A stretch of DNA of 40,294 bases, from positions 1 through 40,294 of the forward strand of contig NZ_JAAALB010000051.1 of assembly GCF_009905545.1 (NCBI RefSeq), in the 5' to 3' direction. Numbering within the stretch: position 1 is the first letter of the stretch; each line of letters opens with the position of its first letter. The notes under the pieces were generated by a model. The model was not told where the DNA came from. It saw nothing but the letters and a program-made list of their open reading frames with translations, and did not search any database. The DNA is from Cellulophaga sp. BC115SP (GTDB lineage: Bacteria > Bacteroidota > Bacteroidia > Cytophagales > Spirosomataceae). Position numbers and translations under genes: made by a program. Below are positions 24,826 to 33,868 of this stretch, in pieces.

Positions 24826-26787
24826 TTATTTTTTTCTATTTTTTTTTGTAGCCTTTACCAAAGCCTTTTTAACAACTTGTGGCGCTTTCAAGCTGTCGAT
24901 AATTGCAGTATATGTTTTACTATTTCCTTGGTTATCTGTTAGCTCTAATGCTAAATTTCCTACAAAAGTCTGTGTGGAATCACTTTTGACAGACCAAATC
25001 AATGATTTTTTATACTCATAATCACACAAAACAAATTTTCCATTTACAGTCGCTCTAAAAGATTTGATACCTGATAAATTATCAGAAACATGAAATGAGA
25101 AAGCATCTTTTGTTTTGCTGACCAAGGTAGCTCTCGGAGGAATCGTATCACTTAATACCTGAAAATCTCCTAAAATATCAGTTTTGAAAGTTACCGAACC
25201 ATTACGCCAAGTACCTCCTAAGTATTTTCGGTCATGATTATAAACCGCCGTTTTATCAGGTGAAATAATAGCAGTGCTCGGTCTGAAAGTAACAGTGATA
25301 GGTTTTTTCAAAGGAATTAAATCATTTGAAACTTGAATTTTATTCTTGTCTATTTTGGTATCTAGATACAAAGTGTCATACAAAGATTCTGCTGGGAAGA
25401 GAATATTGAGACCCGCAGATTGAAACGTTTTATCAATTCCAGAGAAAATAGCTTCCTGAATGCCCACCGAAAAATCAGTCGAGTCAATTCGGATTGTCCT
25501 TGGAATTCCCTTTCTCAAATCCCACAAATAGATAGCAGTGTTGTTGCGAACAAAATGAATCGGTAAAATATCGGTTTTATTAGTAGTGATAATTTCACAC
25601 GTAGACGTTGGCGTTTTGAGGTTTTTGGCCTTAATAACCAAGGTGTTGTCATTTACCTGAGTGGAAACCTGCGTAGGCACATTGCTTGGAATCACGCTTG
25701 GTACAGTAGTAGAGCGAGCTTGACCTTTCAGGGTAAAGTGCATGATACTCAGGTTTTCGTTACTATCCCAAATTTTGAGGGTTACTTGATGTGTTTCTCC
25801 TTCTTTGACAAAAATTTTACCCTTATTAGCAATAGGTTTATAAACAGGCAAATTTGTATTGCCATCGTCTATAAAAAGCTTTTGCATTTTTCTACCTGTA
25901 CTTTTATAAGTAGGATAATCTAAATGGATATTAATATCGTTAGAATGTGCATCTGGAAATTGTTCTAAATGAAAAAAGTAGTATTCCTGACCATCTACCA
26001 TCATTTCAACACAATTCAAGCCATTGGTATGATGGGTATAATTCATGCGATCAACTGCCATCATTTCAATGCCAACCCAGCCATTAGCTAAAATTTCTCC
26101 ACCAGCAATCGAAAAAGTACCATCAGCAGATTTTGCGGGGCTATATCGGTGGGTTTCAAAATCACCCATAACCCTTGCCTGTGGGTCGAGCGGTTTTACG
26201 GAAATTTCTTGAAAAGTAGGAGGAGTGTTATCGACGATTTCTGTAAAGCCAAATAGTAAAGGATTCAGAAGGTTGTTGCGACTATCACGAATCTCAAAAT
26301 GCAAATGTGGCCCAGCAGAACCACCCGTATTTCCAGAATAGGCAATAAGCTGCCCTTTTTGTACAGGAAACTCATTTGGAGTAGGTTTTACCGAAATTTC
26401 GAAAGTCTGTTTTTTCAAACGCTCCTGCTTGACATAAGCAGCCATAGGTTCTGCAAAGCCTTTTAGGTGACCATAGACTGTAATAAGGCCTGTTTTAGGA
26501 TGTGTTACATACATCACGTGGCCATAGCCTCGTGTTTGGATACGCATTTCTGAAATATATCCATCGTCAGAAGCATATACTGGCAAGCCTTCGCGACCTT
26601 GAGTTTTGATATCTAACCCTGCATGAAAATGATTATGACGCAAATCGCCCATGCCACCTGCCAAATAATTAAGCTTATGTGGATTGATGGGAAAAAGCAT
26701 ACTTCCTTTAGGGTATGGCAATACAAGTTTTTGAGAAAAAACTACATGAGATAAACTACAGAATAAAAAGAATAATACTTTCTTCAA
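24826..26787 (-). CDS. Exported M23 (LytM-type) metallopeptidase
   Basis: The 653-residue protein has a signal peptide (about 1-19) and a LytM-fold zinc peptidase domain near its N terminus. The zinc ligands are His55 and Asp59 in HAGLD, with His161 and His163 in GPHLHFEIRD. The remaining 450 residues look beta-rich with Ig-like repeats, and the protein ends in a basic Lys/Arg-rich tail. M23 enzymes cut peptidoglycan cross-bridges or small peptides. All four ligands are present, so it should be catalytic rather than a degenerate activator. The C-terminal architecture is common in Bacteroidetes homologues. It is a single-gene unit; targets could be cell wall peptides during growth or division. 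Confidence 0.9.
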   Translation of the reverse strand: MKKVLFFLFCSLSHVVFSQKLVLPYPKGSMLFPINPHKLNYLAGGMGDLRHNHFHAGLDIKTQGREGLPVYASDDGYISEMRIQTRGYGHVMYVTHPKTGLITVYGHLKGFAEPMAAYVKQERLKKQTFEISVKPTPNEFPVQKGQLIAYSGNTGGSAGPHLHFEIRDSRNNLLNPLLFGFTEIVDNTPPTFQEISVKPLDPQARVMGDFETHRYSPAKSADGTFSIAGGEILANGWVGIEMMAVDRMNYTHHTNGLNCVEMMVDGQEYYFFHLEQFPDAHSNDINIHLDYPTYKSTGRKMQKLFIDDGNTNLPVYKPIANKGKIFVKEGETHQVTLKIWDSNENLSIMHFTLKGQARSTTVPSVIPSNVPTQVSTQVNDNTLVIKAKNLKTPTSTCEIITTNKTDILPIHFVRNNTAIYLWDLRKGIPRTIRIDSTDFSVGIQEAIFSGIDKTFQSAGLNILFPAESLYDTLYLDTKIDKNKIQVSNDLIPLKKPITVTFRPSTAIISPDKTAVYNHDRKYLGGTWRNGSVTFKTDILGDFQVLSDTIPPRATLVSKTKDAFSFHVSDNLSGIKSFRATVNGKFVLCDYEYKKSLIWSVKSDSTQTFVGNLALELTDNQGNSKTYTAIIDSLKAPQVVKKALVKATKKNRKK

Positions 26788-26882
26788 AACACGCTATAAT
26801 TAAAAGATGAATCTGTGTTGGATGAATTAACTAAAATAGGGCAGAGTGTATATATTTTGAAGCGTTGATGAAAAGAAGAAGC

Positions 26883-26902
26883 CAGCAGGCAAGAACCTGC
26901 TG
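26883..26902 (-). terminator. Terminator after the FAH-family gene
   Basis: CAGCAGG (26883-26889) pairs with CCTGCTG (26896-26902). On the minus strand it is followed by GGCTTCTTCTTTTC. It lies 18 bases beyond the FAH-family stop codon. Confidence 0.65.
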
Positions 26903-26920
26903 ACCAGAATATGATTTGAA

Positions 26921-27532
26921 TTACTTGATTTCAAAATCAAGCATTTTTCTATCTTCGATATAAGCAGTAAGTCTGTCGCCGATTTTTACAGCGCCCACAC
27001 CCGCAGGAGTACCAGTAAAAATAAGGTCGCCTGTTTTGAGAGTAAAATATTTTGAAATTTCGGCAATGATTTCGTCAAAATTCCAAAGCATCATGGATGT
27101 ATTTCCATTTTGACGAATTTCGTTGTTTATTTCTAGACGAAAATTTAGGTTATTCATATCAGCTATTTCTGATTTAGGAAAAAATCCTGAAATAGGAGCA
27201 GAGCCATTGAAACCCTTGGCTTTTTCCCAAGGAAGACCTTTTTCTTTCAATTTAGCCTGTACATCGCGTGCAGTAAAGTCGATACCAATACCGATTTCAT
27301 CATAGTATTTACTGGCAAACTTTGCCTCAATGTTTTTACCCATCTTGTTGATTTTCAAAACGATTTCAACTTCATAATGTAAATCATTTGAAAAATCAGG
27401 AATATAGAAAGGTTCATTGTCACGAAGGAGCGCAGTATCTGGTTTGATAAAAATAACGGGCTCTGAAGGACGTTCGTTCTGAAGTTCAGCAATATGTTCG
27501 GCGTAATTACGACCTATACACAAAATTTTCAT
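26921..27532 (-). CDS. Fumarylacetoacetate hydrolase-family protein
   Basis: The 203-residue protein is a short FAH-fold member. It opens with KILCIGRNYAEHIAEL and carries the metal-site acids in YEVEIVLKI, then GIGIDFTARDVQ, GFNGSAPISGF and GDLIFTGTPAGVGAVKIGD. The family includes acylpyruvases, oxaloacetate decarboxylases and aromatic-catabolism hydratases, all Mg/Mn-dependent. Its small size fits the acylpyruvase/oxaloacetate decarboxylase (FAHD1) group better than tyrosine-catabolic FAH. No catabolic neighbours narrow the substrate. It is divergent from the M48 protease gene. Confidence 0.88.
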   Translation of the reverse strand: MKILCIGRNYAEHIAELQNERPSEPVIFIKPDTALLRDNEPFYIPDFSNDLHYEVEIVLKINKMGKNIEAKFASKYYDEIGIGIDFTARDVQAKLKEKGLPWEKAKGFNGSAPISGFFPKSEIADMNNLNFRLEINNEIRQNGNTSMMLWNFDEIIAEISKYFTLKTGDLIFTGTPAGVGAVKIGDRLTAYIEDRKMLDFEIK

Positions 27533-27848
27533 AAGAAATCGTTAATAGTGAAATTGAAAGAGTTCTCTAAGTACTATTTCATCGAATATGCTCAAAAAAC
27601 GATGATTATCAGTCTCATAGCGCTGAGCTAATGCTTAGATATCATCAAACAATGGACGCTTATTGGGTTAGCAAGGTTGACGAATGTTATACTTTATTAC
27701 AAAACTACGTCGAAATACTAGAAAATTTAGTACCTTTTTACAACTTTTGCGTCTGAATACAAAATATGTATAGTCATACAGGCATTTTCAATTAATTTGA
27801 CCTCGAAATGCCAACCGTCATTTTTTATTTATCAATTTACATATCATT
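27533..27848. other. Divergent intergenic region, FAH gene / M48 gene
   Basis: No gene seen. It should contain promoters for both flanking genes. TTAATTTG, one mismatch from TAnnTTTG, lies about 50 bases before the M48 ATG. An imperfect inverted repeat GATGAT/ATCATC (27601-27606 and 27641-27646) is visible nearer the FAH gene, without clear meaning. Confidence 0.45.
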
Positions 27849-28700
27849 ATGAAACGTATCTTATTATACATTCCTCTTGTAGTAGCAGGATTAGTTTGGG
27901 CTTGTAGTAGTGTGCCTATTACTGGACGTAAGCAATTTTTGTTAGTATCCGATGACGAAATGAACTCTATGGCATTGACGAGTTACAAACAATTTTTGGA
28001 CACCAACAAAGTAATTTCTCCTACTACTCAACAGGCTGCGATGGTAAAAAAGGTAGGAGATAAAATTGCTAGGGCAGCTCAGCAGTATTTTGAGCAAACT
28101 GGTAATCCTAATTATTTGCAAGGGTATCAATGGCAAACAGAGCTAGTACAAAGTAGTGAAGTAAATGCTTGGTGTATGCCAGGGGGTAAAATGGTTGTTT
28201 ATACAGGTATTTTACCTGTAACACAAAATGAAGCAGGCCTGGCAGTTGTGATGGGGCATGAGGTATCACATGCTATTGCAAAACATGGTGCTGAACGTAT
28301 GAGTCAAGGTATGATTGCTCAAGGACTATTAGCAGCTGGACAAGTAGGCTTAGGTATTGCGATGAAAGACAAACCTCAAGCAACTCAAAATTTGTGGAAT
28401 TCAGTATTTGGAGTAGCTGCACCAGCAGGAGCACAATTGACTTTATTGGCCAATGGTCGTGGACAAGAATCAGAAGCAGATCATTTGGGATTGATTTTCA
28501 TGTCAATGGCAGGGTATGATCCAAACGAAGCTGTTAGCTTTTGGGGAAGAATGGCAAAATTAGGCTCAGGTTCAAAACCTCCTAAAATTTTGTCGACCCA
28601 CCCAACTGACGAACAACGTATTGCTGATATAAAAAGTATCTTGCCTGAGGCTATGAAATACTACAAGCCATCAGGTTCTGGAGGAGTACAGAGAAACTAG
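27849..28700 (+). CDS. M48-family metalloprotease lipoprotein
   Basis: The 283-residue protein has a lipoprotein signal peptide with lipobox VWAC (lipid-modified Cys19). The M48 zinc-protease domain follows, with GHEVSH (His137, Glu138, His141) and the third ligand in ESEADHLGL. Family relatives such as LoiP/YggG and BepA degrade or assemble outer-membrane proteins in the periplasm. Without the TPR domain of BepA it is nearer LoiP. It probably sits on the periplasmic face of a membrane and acts in envelope protein quality control. It is a single gene, convergent with sucC, and its 3' flank is full of repeats and hairpins. Confidence 0.92.
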   Translation: MKRILLYIPLVVAGLVWACSSVPITGRKQFLLVSDDEMNSMALTSYKQFLDTNKVISPTTQQAAMVKKVGDKIARAAQQYFEQTGNPNYLQGYQWQTELVQSSEVNAWCMPGGKMVVYTGILPVTQNEAGLAVVMGHEVSHAIAKHGAERMSQGMIAQGLLAAGQVGLGIAMKDKPQATQNLWNSVFGVAAPAGAQLTLLANGRGQESEADHLGLIFMSMAGYDPNEAVSFWGRMAKLGSGSKPPKILSTHPTDEQRIADIKSILPEAMKYYKPSGSGGVQRN

Positions 28701-28724
28701 AGGAGTGATGAGTTTTGAATTGTG

Positions 28725-28753
28725 AGTGGTAAATTGTTCACTAATTCACCACT
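28725..28753. repeat. Hairpin after the M48 gene
   Basis: AGTGGTAAATT (28725-28735) pairs with AATTCACCACT (28743-28753) at 10 of 11 positions around a 7-base loop. The sequence belongs to the degenerate ATTCACAA-like intergenic repeat also seen at 178-209. No T-run follows, so it is not a classical terminator. Confidence 0.45.
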
Positions 28754-28786
28754 TATAATTAGTAGTGTTCGAAGGGTTTCCAGCTA

Positions 28787-28929
28787 TTGCGGATTTGGGA
28801 TTTCTGATTTCGGAAATAAAGAAAATCATCTTTGTTTTTACAAAATACATAAGGTTACAGTTCCGAAATCCAACATCCGATATCCGAAATGAATGGCTTT
28901 TATAATTGTTCGTACAGTCCTAATTCTCA
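28787..28929. repeat. Dispersed intergenic repeat, copy 2, with inverted partner
   Basis: Bases 28856-28889 match 15195-15228 at 33 of 34 positions, and TCCTAATTCTCA recurs at 28918-28929. In addition 28787-28815 is an inverted, diverged version of 28861-28889 (about 23 of 29 positions), so the two could fold into a long imperfect hairpin with a 45-base loop. The element lies between the convergent M48 and sucC genes. Confidence 0.7.
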
Positions 28930-28958
28930 ATTCACCAATATCTTGAATCGTGTAAAAC

Positions 28959-28990
28959 AAAAAAAGCTATCCCGAAGGATAGCTTTTTTA
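28959..28990 (-). terminator. Terminator after sucC
   Basis: AGCTATCC (28965-28972) pairs with GGATAGCT (28977-28984). On the minus strand the tetraloop is TTCG, a highly stable type, and the flanking A and T tracts give a T-run. It lies about 20 bases beyond the sucC stop codon and could also stop plus-strand transcripts from the M48 gene. Confidence 0.9.
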
Positions 28991-29008
28991 TTGTGAGTAT
29001 ATCTAGAA

Positions 29009-30208
29009 TTAGATAGTTCCAGCTAAAACTTTCTCTACTTTCTCAGCAGCTTCTTTCAAAACTACAGCAGAGTAAACTTTAAGACCTGACTCGTCGATGA
29101 TTTTAGCACCTTCAGCAGCGTTTGTTCCTTGCAAACGAACGATGATAGGTACAGGAATATCACCAATAGCTTTGTAAGCCTCAACAACACCAGTAGCAAC
29201 ACGGTCACAACGAACGATACCACCAAAGATGTTAATAAGAATAGCCTTAACGTTTGGATCTTTCAAGATGATACGGAAACCAGCTTCTACTGTTTTAGCG
29301 TTTGCACCACCCCCAACATCAAGGAAGTTAGCAGGCTCGCCACCAGAAAGTTTGATGATGTCCATTGTAGCCATTGCCAAACCTGCACCATTTACCATAC
29401 AACCAACGTTACCGTCAAGTTTCACATAGTTAAGGTCGTTTGCAGAAGCTTCAACTTCCAAAGGATCCTCTTCGCTAGTATCACGCAAAGCGATAAAGTC
29501 TGGATGACGGAACAAAGCGTTATCATCAAGATTCACTTTAGCATCAACTGCCAAAATTTTATTATCTGAAGTCTTCAACACAGGGTTGATTTCGAACATT
29601 GAAGAATCAGTGTTTAAATAAGCTTTGTAAAGAGCGTTGATGAATTTCACCATTTCTTTGAAAGCTTCACCAGACAAACCAAGAGCGAAAGCTACTTTAC
29701 GAGCTTGGAATTGCTGAAGACCAACACGAGGATCAATCCATTCTTTGATGATTTTCTCTGGAGAGTGCTCAGCCACCTCTTCGATGTCCATACCACCTTC
29801 TGTAGAGGCCATGATTACATTGCAACCTTTAGCACGATCTAATAGAATAGAAAGGTAGTATTCTTTAATTTCAGAAGGACCTGGATAGTAAACATCTTCC
29901 GAGATCAAAACTTTGTGAACTTTTTTACCTTCTGGACCAGTCTGGTGAGTAATCAACTGCATTCCTAAGATTTGTTCTGCTTTTTCACGAACTTCTTCTA
30001 GGTTTTTAGCAAGTTTAACACCACCTCCTTTACCGCGTCCACCTGCGTGGATTTGAGCCTTCACTACGTGCCATCCGGTACCAGTTTTGGCCGTTAATTC
30101 ACGGGCAGCTTCTACTGCCAGTGCTGGTGTATCAACAACGATGCCTTCTTGGATGCGAACACCGTAGCTTTTCAAAATGTCTTTAGCTTGATACTCGTGA
30201 ATGTTCAT
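29009..30208 (-). CDS. sucC: Succinyl-CoA synthetase (ADP-forming) beta subunit
   Basis: The 399-residue protein is full-length SucC, the nucleotide- and CoA-side subunit that converts succinyl-CoA to succinate with substrate-level phosphorylation in the TCA cycle. It begins MNIHEYQAKDILKSYGV. The ATP-grasp domain carries KAQIHAGGRGKGGGVKLA and FEINPVLKT. The C-terminal domain shows NFLDVGGGA, NIFGGIVRCDRVATG and VRLQGTNAAEGAKI. The alpha subunit gene sucD is not next to it, in contrast to the sucCD order of many bacteria, so it must lie elsewhere. A strong terminator with a TTCG loop follows. Confidence 0.96.
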   Translation of the reverse strand: MNIHEYQAKDILKSYGVRIQEGIVVDTPALAVEAARELTAKTGTGWHVVKAQIHAGGRGKGGGVKLAKNLEEVREKAEQILGMQLITHQTGPEGKKVHKVLISEDVYYPGPSEIKEYYLSILLDRAKGCNVIMASTEGGMDIEEVAEHSPEKIIKEWIDPRVGLQQFQARKVAFALGLSGEAFKEMVKFINALYKAYLNTDSSMFEINPVLKTSDNKILAVDAKVNLDDNALFRHPDFIALRDTSEEDPLEVEASANDLNYVKLDGNVGCMVNGAGLAMATMDIIKLSGGEPANFLDVGGGANAKTVEAGFRIILKDPNVKAILINIFGGIVRCDRVATGVVEAYKAIGDIPVPIIVRLQGTNAAEGAKIIDESGLKVYSAVVLKEAAEKVEKVLAGTI

Positions 30209-30749
30209 TTGATATACAATTGTTTATGAAACTTTAATGTACAATGCAGGAAAAAGCTTCCTTTTGGGACAATGACCCAATAACGTCAATGATTTTGAGC
30301 CAAACAATAGGGCGCATTTCACTGTTATTGGAGAAATCGCTCGCTAAATTACTGACAAAGTTCTAAACATAGTGTTTTTCTTTGCTAAATATTTATAGTC
30401 CGATGATTATTTATGCTTAAAATAAGCTGTAACAGCTACAAAGCCAGACCTAAAAATCAAAATTATTTTTATCCTTCGGAATGAAATAATTGATTTGTTA
30501 ATGATTTTTTTACAACTTGGACTCGCTAACATAATTTCGCCGATAATTATATCATTTCTCTTCCCTGAATTATCACTAATCTAAGCTGAGGCTTGCTACT
30601 ATTAGTAGTTTATACTCATTTTAGGGCTATTAATTAGTGAATTTACTTTCATTTTTATTTTTACGGGTGTAAACTTGTGAGGTGCGTTGTGCTCAACGTA
30701 ACCTGATTTTTCTATTTTTTTTCATTTTTTAACTAAACACATACACTTC
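30209..30749. other. 540-bp divergent intergenic region, sucC / susC
   Basis: No gene seen. It must hold promoters for sucC (minus) and susC (plus). TAAACTTG at 30670-30677 is one base from TAnnTTTG and about 73 bases before susC. A GCGTTG-TGCT-CAACGT hairpin lies at about 30684-30699 in the susC leader. Near sucC, TTGGG and CCCAA (about 30266-30280) form a small hairpin. No ECF-type or regulator-binding site could be assigned. Confidence 0.5.
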
Positions 30750-33700
30750 ATGAAGAAGCTTTTACTAATGAGTTTCCTGCTTGTGGTTGGTATTTTCTTT
30801 CAATCAAATGCCCAAGAACGCAAGATTACAGGAAAAGTTACATCTTCAGTTGACGGCTCTGCTTTACCAAGCGTGACAGTCCAAATAGTAGGTACTACTA
30901 AAGGTACTCAAACTGATACTCAGGGGAACTATTCGATTGTTGTACCGAGTTCAAAGTCGGTATTATCATTCCGTTTTGTAGGGTTTACGTCACAGGAAAT
31001 ACCTGTAGGTAGCCAAACTACCATTAACATTACTTTGAAGGAGGATACAAAAGCTCTTGAAGAAGTATTGGTAGTTGGTTATGGTACTCAGATAAAAAGA
31101 GATTTGACAGGGAATATTGCAAAGATAAAATCTACTGAAATTTCAGATATGCCTGTAACCACATTCGATCAGGCAATTCAAGGAAAGGCCGCTGGGGTTG
31201 TTGTTAATTCTGGAACAGGTAAACTTGGTCAAGGTATTCGTATCAATGTGCGTGGTCAAGGATCTATTTCTGCGAGTACTCAGCCTTTGTTCGTGATTGA
31301 TGGTATTCCATTGACGACTAATAACCTTGCGCTTCAGTTTGGTTCTACTAACCCTCTTGCTGATATTAACCCTCAGGATATTGAATCAATGGAAGTATTG
31401 AAAGATGCTTCTGCTGCAGCTATCTATGGAGCTCGTGCTGCTAATGGTGTAGTCATCATCACGACCAAAAAAGGAAAATCTGGGCAAACACGTGTGAATT
31501 TTGGTTATCAGACAGGTTCTAGTAAGCCTACTAGAAAATTACAGTTTCTCAATACTGAGCAATATGTGAACTACTATAAGATGGCTGCAGGAAATTCAGA
31601 TAGAATAGAAGGAATAAACCCTGCTGATGGAGATTCGTACACAGCTTATATGAATAGCTTCTTTGAGACGCAAGGTTTGGGTACATTTGGTACTGCCAAC
31701 CAAGTTTCTACAAATTGGGGAGACTTGGCGTATCAAGATGCACCGATGAGTCAATATGATATGAATATTAGTTCTGGAACTGACAAAACCTCTATATATG
31801 TATCAGGTCAGTATCTTGATCAGAAAGGTATTTTGATTGGAAACGCACTAAAGCGTGCTACTGGTCGTATCAACTTGGATCATAACTTGACCAATAAGTT
31901 TAAGATGGGGGCAAGTATGTCATTGTCTCGCAGTTTAAATAATCGTTTGTCGGGCGATCGCCAATTTGATAACCCAATGCAAATGGTTGCATTACCTCCA
32001 ATGACTCCGTCTACAGACCCTACCACAGGCTTGCCTACAGGTTCATTACCAGGAGATCCGTATGTTCCTTATTACTATAACCCAATGGTAAATATTGGAA
32101 ACGCTTTCTACAACACAACAGTGAATAGAACTATCGGAAGTATTTATGGTCAGTTAAAGATTTCTAAAGATTTGATATTCCGTTCAGAATATGGGGTAGA
32201 CGTGCTTAACCAATTAGAAGAGCAATATTATAACTCCCTAACATTTAGAAATACAGGCGTAAATGGAGGTTTGGGACTTGCCAGAACGGTAAGAGTAGAA
32301 AACTATAATACCAACAATTTCTTATCTTATACAAAAGCCTTTGGTATTCATTCGATCGAAGCAATTGGTGGTATGTCTTTTCAAAACTCAACTGCAAAGT
32401 CACATTACATAGAAGGTCAAGACTTCCCTTCAGATTCGTATCAAACGGTTTCATCAGCAGCTAGAAAAACAGGAGGAGAGTCGTGGGAAACTTCGTTTAG
32501 TTTCGTTTCATATTTTGCTCGTGCAAACTACAAATTTAATGATAGATACATTTTTGGATTGAGTGCTCGTGTCGATGGATCTTCGCGTTTTGGTAAAAAT
32601 AAACCTTATGGTTTGTTTCCAGCGGTATCTGCAGGTTGGGTAATTTCTGAAGAAGAATTTTTGAAAGGAAATAAAACTGTAAGCTTTTTGAAGCTGAGAT
32701 CAAGCTATGGTCGTACAGGGAATGCCGAGATTGGTACTGAAAGCTCTGTTAATGTGAGAAATTTCCCACAAAGAGGCTTATTTGCTGGTGATGCTGGTTA
32801 TGGTGGTATTCCTGGTCAAAGACCAATTCAGTTGGCTAACCCAGATTTAAGTTGGGAAACTACCGACCAATTTGATGTAGGGATTGACTTTGGATTATTG
32901 GATAATAGAATTTCAGGTGAAATTGATTATTACGAGAAAAAAACTAATAACTTATTGTTAAACGTTAACGTTCCAGGCACAACAGGATTTGCAGTGCAGA
33001 CTCGTAATGTTGGTAAATTAACGAACAAAGGTGTTGAGTTTGTATTGAATACAGAAAACCTAGTTGGTGCATTTAAATGGAGAACAAGCATCAATTTAGC
33101 ATTCAATGCCAACAAGGTTACTGATTTACAAGGACAAATTATTGAAGGTGGTTTAAGTACAATGAGCCGTGCTGTTGAAGGTCAGCCTATAGGTACATTC
33201 TTTACTGCTGAATATGCAGGAGTTGACCCTAACAATGGTGACGCTTTATGGTATAAAAACACGAAAAATGCAGATGGAACTGTAGACCGTACAACAACAA
33301 ATGTGTACAACCAAGCTCAGAGAGTCGTAGTGGGTAAAGCATTGCCAGATTGGACTGGAGGAGTTACCAACACGTTTAGTTATAAAGGGTTTGATTTGAG
33401 CGTGTTCTTTAACGGACAGTTTGGTAATGAAATCAACTTCTATGGGGTAGGTCGATTCTCATCTGCCAATGGTCGATTTGAAGACAATCAGACAGTAGAT
33501 CAGTTGAATTCATGGACATCAACAAATCGTAATACGAATATTCCAGAAGCTCGTTTGTTTTATAATAATGGAGCTCAACCTTCAAGTCGTTTTATCCAAG
33601 ATGGATCATTTGTGCGTTTGAGAACAATAACACTAGCATACAATTTACCTAAAACTTTGCTACAAAAAGCAAATATTAATAGTATGAGAGTATTTGTTAC

Positions 33701-33851
33701 AGGTCAGAACCTCGCAACATTTACAAAATACACTGGTTGGGATCCAGAGGTAAATGCTGATGATATTGTGACGAACGTTGCATTAGGTTATGACTTTTAC
33801 ACTGCGCCTCAACCTCGAACAATTACATTTGGTGTAAATTTGGGCTTTTAA
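30750..33851 (+). CDS. SusC/RagA-family TonB-linked outer-membrane transporter
   Basis: The 1033-residue protein has a signal peptide (about 1-21) and a carboxypeptidase-regulatory-like beta domain (about 25-100). A TonB-box-like segment and plug start follow (EEVLVVGYG at 104-112), with the plug at about 115-235 (VIDGIPL, KDASAAAIYGARAANGVV). A 22-strand barrel ends in an aromatic TFGVNLGF strand. SusC barrels pair with the SusD lipoprotein encoded 17 bases downstream and import large ligands such as glycans or peptides using TonB energy. There is no N-terminal STN signalling domain and no neighbouring sigma/anti-sigma pair or glycoside hydrolase, so neither substrate nor regulation can be told. 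The closely spaced susD indicates one operon. Confidence 0.95.
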   Translation: MKKLLLMSFLLVVGIFFQSNAQERKITGKVTSSVDGSALPSVTVQIVGTTKGTQTDTQGNYSIVVPSSKSVLSFRFVGFTSQEIPVGSQTTINITLKEDTKALEEVLVVGYGTQIKRDLTGNIAKIKSTEISDMPVTTFDQAIQGKAAGVVVNSGTGKLGQGIRINVRGQGSISASTQPLFVIDGIPLTTNNLALQFGSTNPLADINPQDIESMEVLKDASAAAIYGARAANGVVIITTKKGKSGQTRVNFGYQTGSSKPTRKLQFLNTEQYVNYYKMAAGNSDRIEGINPADGDSYTAYMNSFFETQGLGTFGTANQVSTNWGDLAYQDAPMSQYDMNISSGTDKTSIYVSGQYLDQKGILIGNALKRATGRINLDHNLTNKFKMGASMSLSRSLNNRLSGDRQFDNPMQMVALPPMTPSTDPTTGLPTGSLPGDPYVPYYYNPMVNIGNAFYNTTVNRTIGSIYGQLKISKDLIFRSEYGVDVLNQLEEQYYNSLTFRNTGVNGGLGLARTVRVENYNTNNFLSYTKAFGIHSIEAIGGMSFQNSTAKSHYIEGQDFPSDSYQTVSSAARKTGGESWETSFSFVSYFARANYKFNDRYIFGLSARVDGSSRFGKNKPYGLFPAVSAGWVISEEEFLKGNKTVSFLKLRSSYGRTGNAEIGTESSVNVRNFPQRGLFAGDAGYGGIPGQRPIQLANPDLSWETTDQFDVGIDFGLLDNRISGEIDYYEKKTNNLLLNVNVPGTTGFAVQTRNVGKLTNKGVEFVLNTENLVGAFKWRTSINLAFNANKVTDLQGQIIEGGLSTMSRAVEGQPIGTFFTAEYAGVDPNNGDALWYKNTKNADGTVDRTTTNVYNQAQRVVVGKALPDWTGGVTNTFSYKGFDLSVFFNGQFGNEINFYGVGRFSSANGRFEDNQTVDQLNSWTSTNRNTNIPEARLFYNNGAQPSSRFIQDGSFVRLRTITLAYNLPKTLLQKANINSMRVFVTGQNLATFTKYTGWDPEVNADDIVTNVALGYDFYTAPQPRTITFGVNLGF

Positions 33852-33868
33852 TTTAAACGATTCTTGAT

